DNA from: Betaproteobacteria bacterium
Lineage (GTDB): Bacteria; Pseudomonadota; Gammaproteobacteria; Burkholderiales; Usitatibacteraceae
Length of the DNA stretch: 64,000 bases
Direction of reading: 5' to 3'
Assembly: GCA_016711875.1 (NCBI GenBank)
Contig: JADJSD010000001.1
Coordinates: 1,860,001 to 1,924,000 of the forward strand
Part shown: positions 61,621 to 64,000 of the stretch, one piece after another
Layout of the letters: each line of letters opens with the position of its first letter
How positions within the stretch are numbered: the stretch's first letter is position 1
Notes under the pieces: model-generated
What the model saw: only the letters and a program-made list of their open reading frames with translations
The model's database searches: none
Told to the model about the DNA's origin: nothing
Made by a program: the position numbers and the translations under genes

Positions 61621-63135
61621 GTGAACATCGCCGCCTTTCTCGAACGCGCCGCCCGGACCTCGCCCGACCGCCCGGCGGTGGCGCGGGGGGACGCGCGCTG
61701 GGCCACTTTCGCCCGGCTGGCCGGCCGGGTCGCCCGCCTCGCCGCGGCCCTGCGCGGCCGCCTGGGCTTCGCCCGCGGCGATCGCGTGGCGATCGTGATG
61801 GCGAACGCGCCGGAGTACGCCGAAGCCCTGCTGGCGCTGTGGTGGGCGGGGCTCGTCGCCGTGCCCGTCAACGCGAAGCTTCACCCCAGGGAGATCGCGT
61901 GGATCCTCGGGGATTGCGGCGCGCGAGCGGTCTTCGCCACGGCGGATCTCGCCGCCGTCGCGGCCTCGGCCGCGCTCGAGGCCGGCACGGACCCCGCGAT
62001 CTTCGAGGCAGGCAGCGCCGCGTGGCGCGCCCTCGAGGCCCCGGCGATCGCCTGCGAGCCGCTCGAGCGCGCGGATCTCGCCTGGCTCTTCTACACGAGC
62101 GGCACGACGGGCCGGCCCAAGGGCGCGATGCTCACGCACGGGAACCTGCTCGCCATGGCCGAGGGCTACATATCGGACGTCGAGCCGCTCGACGCGAACC
62201 GCGTGCTGCTGCACGCGGCCCCGATGTCGCACGGCTCAGGCCTGTATCTCGTGCCCTATCTCGTCGCCGGTGCCCTGCAGGCCGTGCCGGAATCCGGCGG
62301 CTTCGAGGCCGACGAGGTCTTCGCGCTCCTGCGCGCGCATCGCGGCACGGGGATGTTCGCGGCGCCGACCATCGTGAAGCGCCTCGTCGACCGCGCGGCC
62401 GCCACGGATCCGGATCTCTCGGGTCTCGAGACGCTGGTCTACGGCGGCGGCCCGATGTACGTCGCGGACCTTCGGCGGGCGCTGGATGTGATGGGCCCGC
62501 GCTTCGCGCAGATCTACGGGCAGGGCGAGAGCCCCATGACCATCACCGCGCTCCCGAAGACGGTCGTGAACGACCGCGGCCATCCGCGCTGGCTCGAGCG
62601 CATCGCCTCCGTGGGCCGCGCGCAATCCGGCGTCGAGGTCGCCGTCCGCGGCGAGGACGGCGCGGACCTGCCGCCGGGTACGATCGGCGAGGTGTGCGTG
62701 CGCGGCCCCGTGGTGATGGCCGGCTACTGGGGCAACCCCGAGGCCACGCGACAGGCGCTTGGGGACGGATGGCTGCGCACGGGCGACCTCGCGAGCTTCG
62801 ACGAGGAGGGCTTCCTCACCCTTCGAGACCGGAGCAAGGACCTCATCATCAGCGGCGGCGCGAACATCTACCCCCGCGAAGTGGAGGAGGCGCTCCTCGC
62901 GCATCCCGGCGTCGCGGAGGCGAGCGTGGTCGGTCGGCCCGATGCCGAGTGGGGCGAGACGGTCGTCGCGTTCGTGGTGGCGAGGGGCGTGCCGCCCACG
63001 GCGCAATCGCTCGACGCGCATTGCCTCGAGCGCATCGCGCGTTTCAAGCGGCCGAAGGAATACCGGTTCGTGGCGGCCCTGCCGAAGAACCACTACGGCA
63101 AGGTGCTGAAGACCGAACTGCGCGCGATGCTCTAG
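61621..63135 (+). CDS. AMP-binding acyl-CoA synthetase (class I)
   Basis: A 504-residue adenylating enzyme starting at GTG 61621. ATP-binding motif YTSGTTGRPKGAMLTH, acyl-site region YGQGESPMTITALP, hinge GWLRTGDLASFDEEG, and A10 Lys in NHYGKVLKTELR. The substrate is an aliphatic or aromatic carboxylate, unspecified. GTG is used because no earlier in-frame start follows the divergent promoter region; the signature start is FVNIAAFLERAARTSPDRPAV. Its stop shares CTAG with the CBS-BON gene stop. Confidence 0.93.
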   Translation: MNIAAFLERAARTSPDRPAVARGDARWATFARLAGRVARLAAALRGRLGFARGDRVAIVMANAPEYAEALLALWWAGLVAVPVNAKLHPREIAWILGDCGARAVFATADLAAVAASAALEAGTDPAIFEAGSAAWRALEAPAIACEPLERADLAWLFYTSGTTGRPKGAMLTHGNLLAMAEGYISDVEPLDANRVLLHAAPMSHGSGLYLVPYLVAGALQAVPESGGFEADEVFALLRAHRGTGMFAAPTIVKRLVDRAAATDPDLSGLETLVYGGGPMYVADLRRALDVMGPRFAQIYGQGESPMTITALPKTVVNDRGHPRWLERIASVGRAQSGVEVAVRGEDGADLPPGTIGEVCVRGPVVMAGYWGNPEATRQALGDGWLRTGDLASFDEEGFLTLRDRSKDLIISGGANIYPREVEEALLAHPGVAEASVVGRPDAEWGETVVAFVVARGVPPTAQSLDAHCLERIARFKRPKEYRFVAALPKNHYGKVLKTELRAML

Positions 63136-63827
63136 CCGGGACGGCCCCGGCCGGCGGGCAGCAGGGTCACGCGCGCCTCGACCCGCTTCACCCCGGGCAC
63201 GGATTCGGCGGCCACGCGCATGGCGTCGCGCTCGGCTTCCGAATGCGCCATGCCCCACAGGTGGGCGACGCCATCGGTGACGAGCACGTTCACGAAGATC
63301 GTGCGCGCGCCGGTGGACTTCACCGCCTGGAAGACGGCCTCGCGCAGGGCGCGGTCGTCGACGCTCGGCTGCACGGCCGAGTTCACCGGGCGGGCCACCA
63401 GCGCCTGCAGCAGGTTGGCGCGGCTCACGATGCCGACGACGCAGCCGTCCCGTACCACGGGCACGCGCTTGATGCGGTGCTTCTCGAGCAGTTCCGCGAT
63501 CTCCGGGATGGGCGTGTCTTCCGTGATGGCGATCACGTTGCGCGTCATCACGTCGCCGGCGCGAAGGCCGTGACTTTTCAGGTAGCTGCGGGCGTCGTCC
63601 TCCGGATCGCTCACGAGGCCGAGCCACCACGAGGGATGGCGCTCCGTGCCGGCATCGGCGCGGCGGATGAGGTCGCCCTCGCTCACCAGGCCCAGGAGGA
63701 TGCCGTCGCCGTCGACCACCGGGACCGCGCTGATGTGCCGGTCGAGCAGGAGGCGGGCGACCTCCTGCACGGTGACGTCGGTGGTGACCGTGAGCACGGG
63801 GCTCGTCATCACGTCGCGGGCCTGCAT
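63132..63827 (-). CDS. CBS-pair plus BON-domain protein
   Basis: A 231-residue protein: two CBS domains at about 1-60 and 90-145 (RDVMTSPVLTVTTDVTVQEVARLLLDRHISAVPVVDGDG, DVMTRNVIAITEDTPIPEIAELLEKHRIKRVPVVRDGCVVGIVSRANLLQAL). A BON domain follows at about 155-225 (DRALREAVFQAVKSTGARTIFVNVLVTDGVAHLWGMAHSEAERDAMRVAAESVPGVKRVEARV). CBS pairs bind adenosine ligands; BON domains bind lipids or other proteins. GAGGAGG precedes ATG 63827. Confidence 0.92.
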   Translation of the reverse strand: MQARDVMTSPVLTVTTDVTVQEVARLLLDRHISAVPVVDGDGILLGLVSEGDLIRRADAGTERHPSWWLGLVSDPEDDARSYLKSHGLRAGDVMTRNVIAITEDTPIPEIAELLEKHRIKRVPVVRDGCVVGIVSRANLLQALVARPVNSAVQPSVDDRALREAVFQAVKSTGARTIFVNVLVTDGVAHLWGMAHSEAERDAMRVAAESVPGVKRVEARVTLLPAGRGRPG

Positions 63828-63853
63828 CGCACGCCTCCTCGCGGACCGGTTCG

Positions 63854-64000
63854 CTACTTCACGGCCGCCTGTGCCTGGAGCCAGGGGGCCAGGGAATCCG
63901 CGGTATCCGCGGCGTTCGCGATGCAATCGCCGACGGAAACGCCTCCCCGGTAGTTCGCGCAGAAGCGAAGGCCGGGCACCTGCGCCTCGGCCTCGGCCAG
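63854..64000 (-). CDS. Protoporphyrinogen oxidase-like flavoprotein, 3' end
   Basis: Only the last 48 codons are present; the gene starts beyond the window edge. They read LRFCANYRGGVSVGDCIANA, the FAD-binding C-terminal signature of oxygen-dependent protoporphyrinogen oxidase (HemY/HemG-like amine-oxidase fold). Such an enzyme makes protoporphyrin IX for haem. Stop TAG at 63854. Assignment from a short piece is good but not complete. Confidence 0.75.
   Translation of the reverse strand: MAEAEAQVPGLRFCANYRGGVSVGDCIANAADTADSLAPWLQAQAAVK

Overview
High-GC (roughly two thirds G+C), densely coding chromosomal DNA, probably from a betaproteobacterium. The support is a beta-proteobacterial proteasome homologue (BPH) gene, a homogentisate pathway in betaproteobacterial style, an oligopeptide-transporter expansion, and intergenic GCCGATGAACGC repeats. 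The genus is not resolved. No rRNA, tRNA, CRISPR array, transposase or prophage was seen. About 75 genes are present, many joined by 4-base ATGA/GTGA overlaps.

Layout. 1-4.5 kb: end of an AHSA1/SRPBCC gene, a LysR-regulator remnant, a beta-propeller-like protein, and a small envelope/stress block (CsbD, lipase, holin-like, DUF883). 4.6-13.2 kb: one nine-gene minus-strand peptide ABC-transporter operon (two solute-binding proteins, two permeases, two ATPases) that also encodes two paralogous secreted proteins and a Rid-family protein. 13.2-16.3 kb: intergenic repeats, a lipoprotein, a DUF2189 membrane protein, and an inverted pair of an unclassified ~235-bp element. 15.7-20.7 kb: an Lrp-type regulator divergent from hppD-hmgA-fahA-phhA (phenylalanine/tyrosine to fumarate and acetoacetate). 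20.7-22.1 kb: a SnoaL-like protein and two Hsp20 chaperones.

22.2-25.8 kb is the most distinctive region. It holds a bufferin (RiPP metallophore) locus: a Cys-rich BufA2-like precursor, an MNIO maturase (BufB, carrying an apparent frameshift) and a DUF2063 BufC partner. They lie directly downstream of an ECF sigma factor, a zinc-type membrane anti-sigma factor, and a short protein that is only a sigma region 4.

25.9-37.4 kb: two more peptide-binding proteins, two gamma-glutamyltransferases, an outer-membrane barrel, an ABC-2 exporter pair and succinate-semialdehyde dehydrogenase. Four related binding proteins plus two gamma-glutamyltransferases suggest scavenging of peptides or gamma-glutamyl compounds. 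37.4-43.9 kb: small enzymes and secreted proteins (FKBP, PEBP, CinA-like, YidB-like, histidine phosphatase, a three-repeat Cys-rich protein, serine hydrolase, nitroreductase), one of them frameshifted. 44-55.2 kb: mostly minus-strand accessory enzymes (VOC, amidohydrolase, esterase, GNATs, pirin) and small membrane proteins, ending with Hsp15 and a Met/Lys-rich secreted protein with a strong terminator. 55.2-64 kb: TPR protein plus HupE-like protein with an EF-hand, BPH, an EamA exporter, a c-type-heme membrane sensor with a Ser/Thr kinase, an acyl-CoA synthetase, a CBS-BON protein, and the 3' end of a protoporphyrinogen oxidase-like gene.
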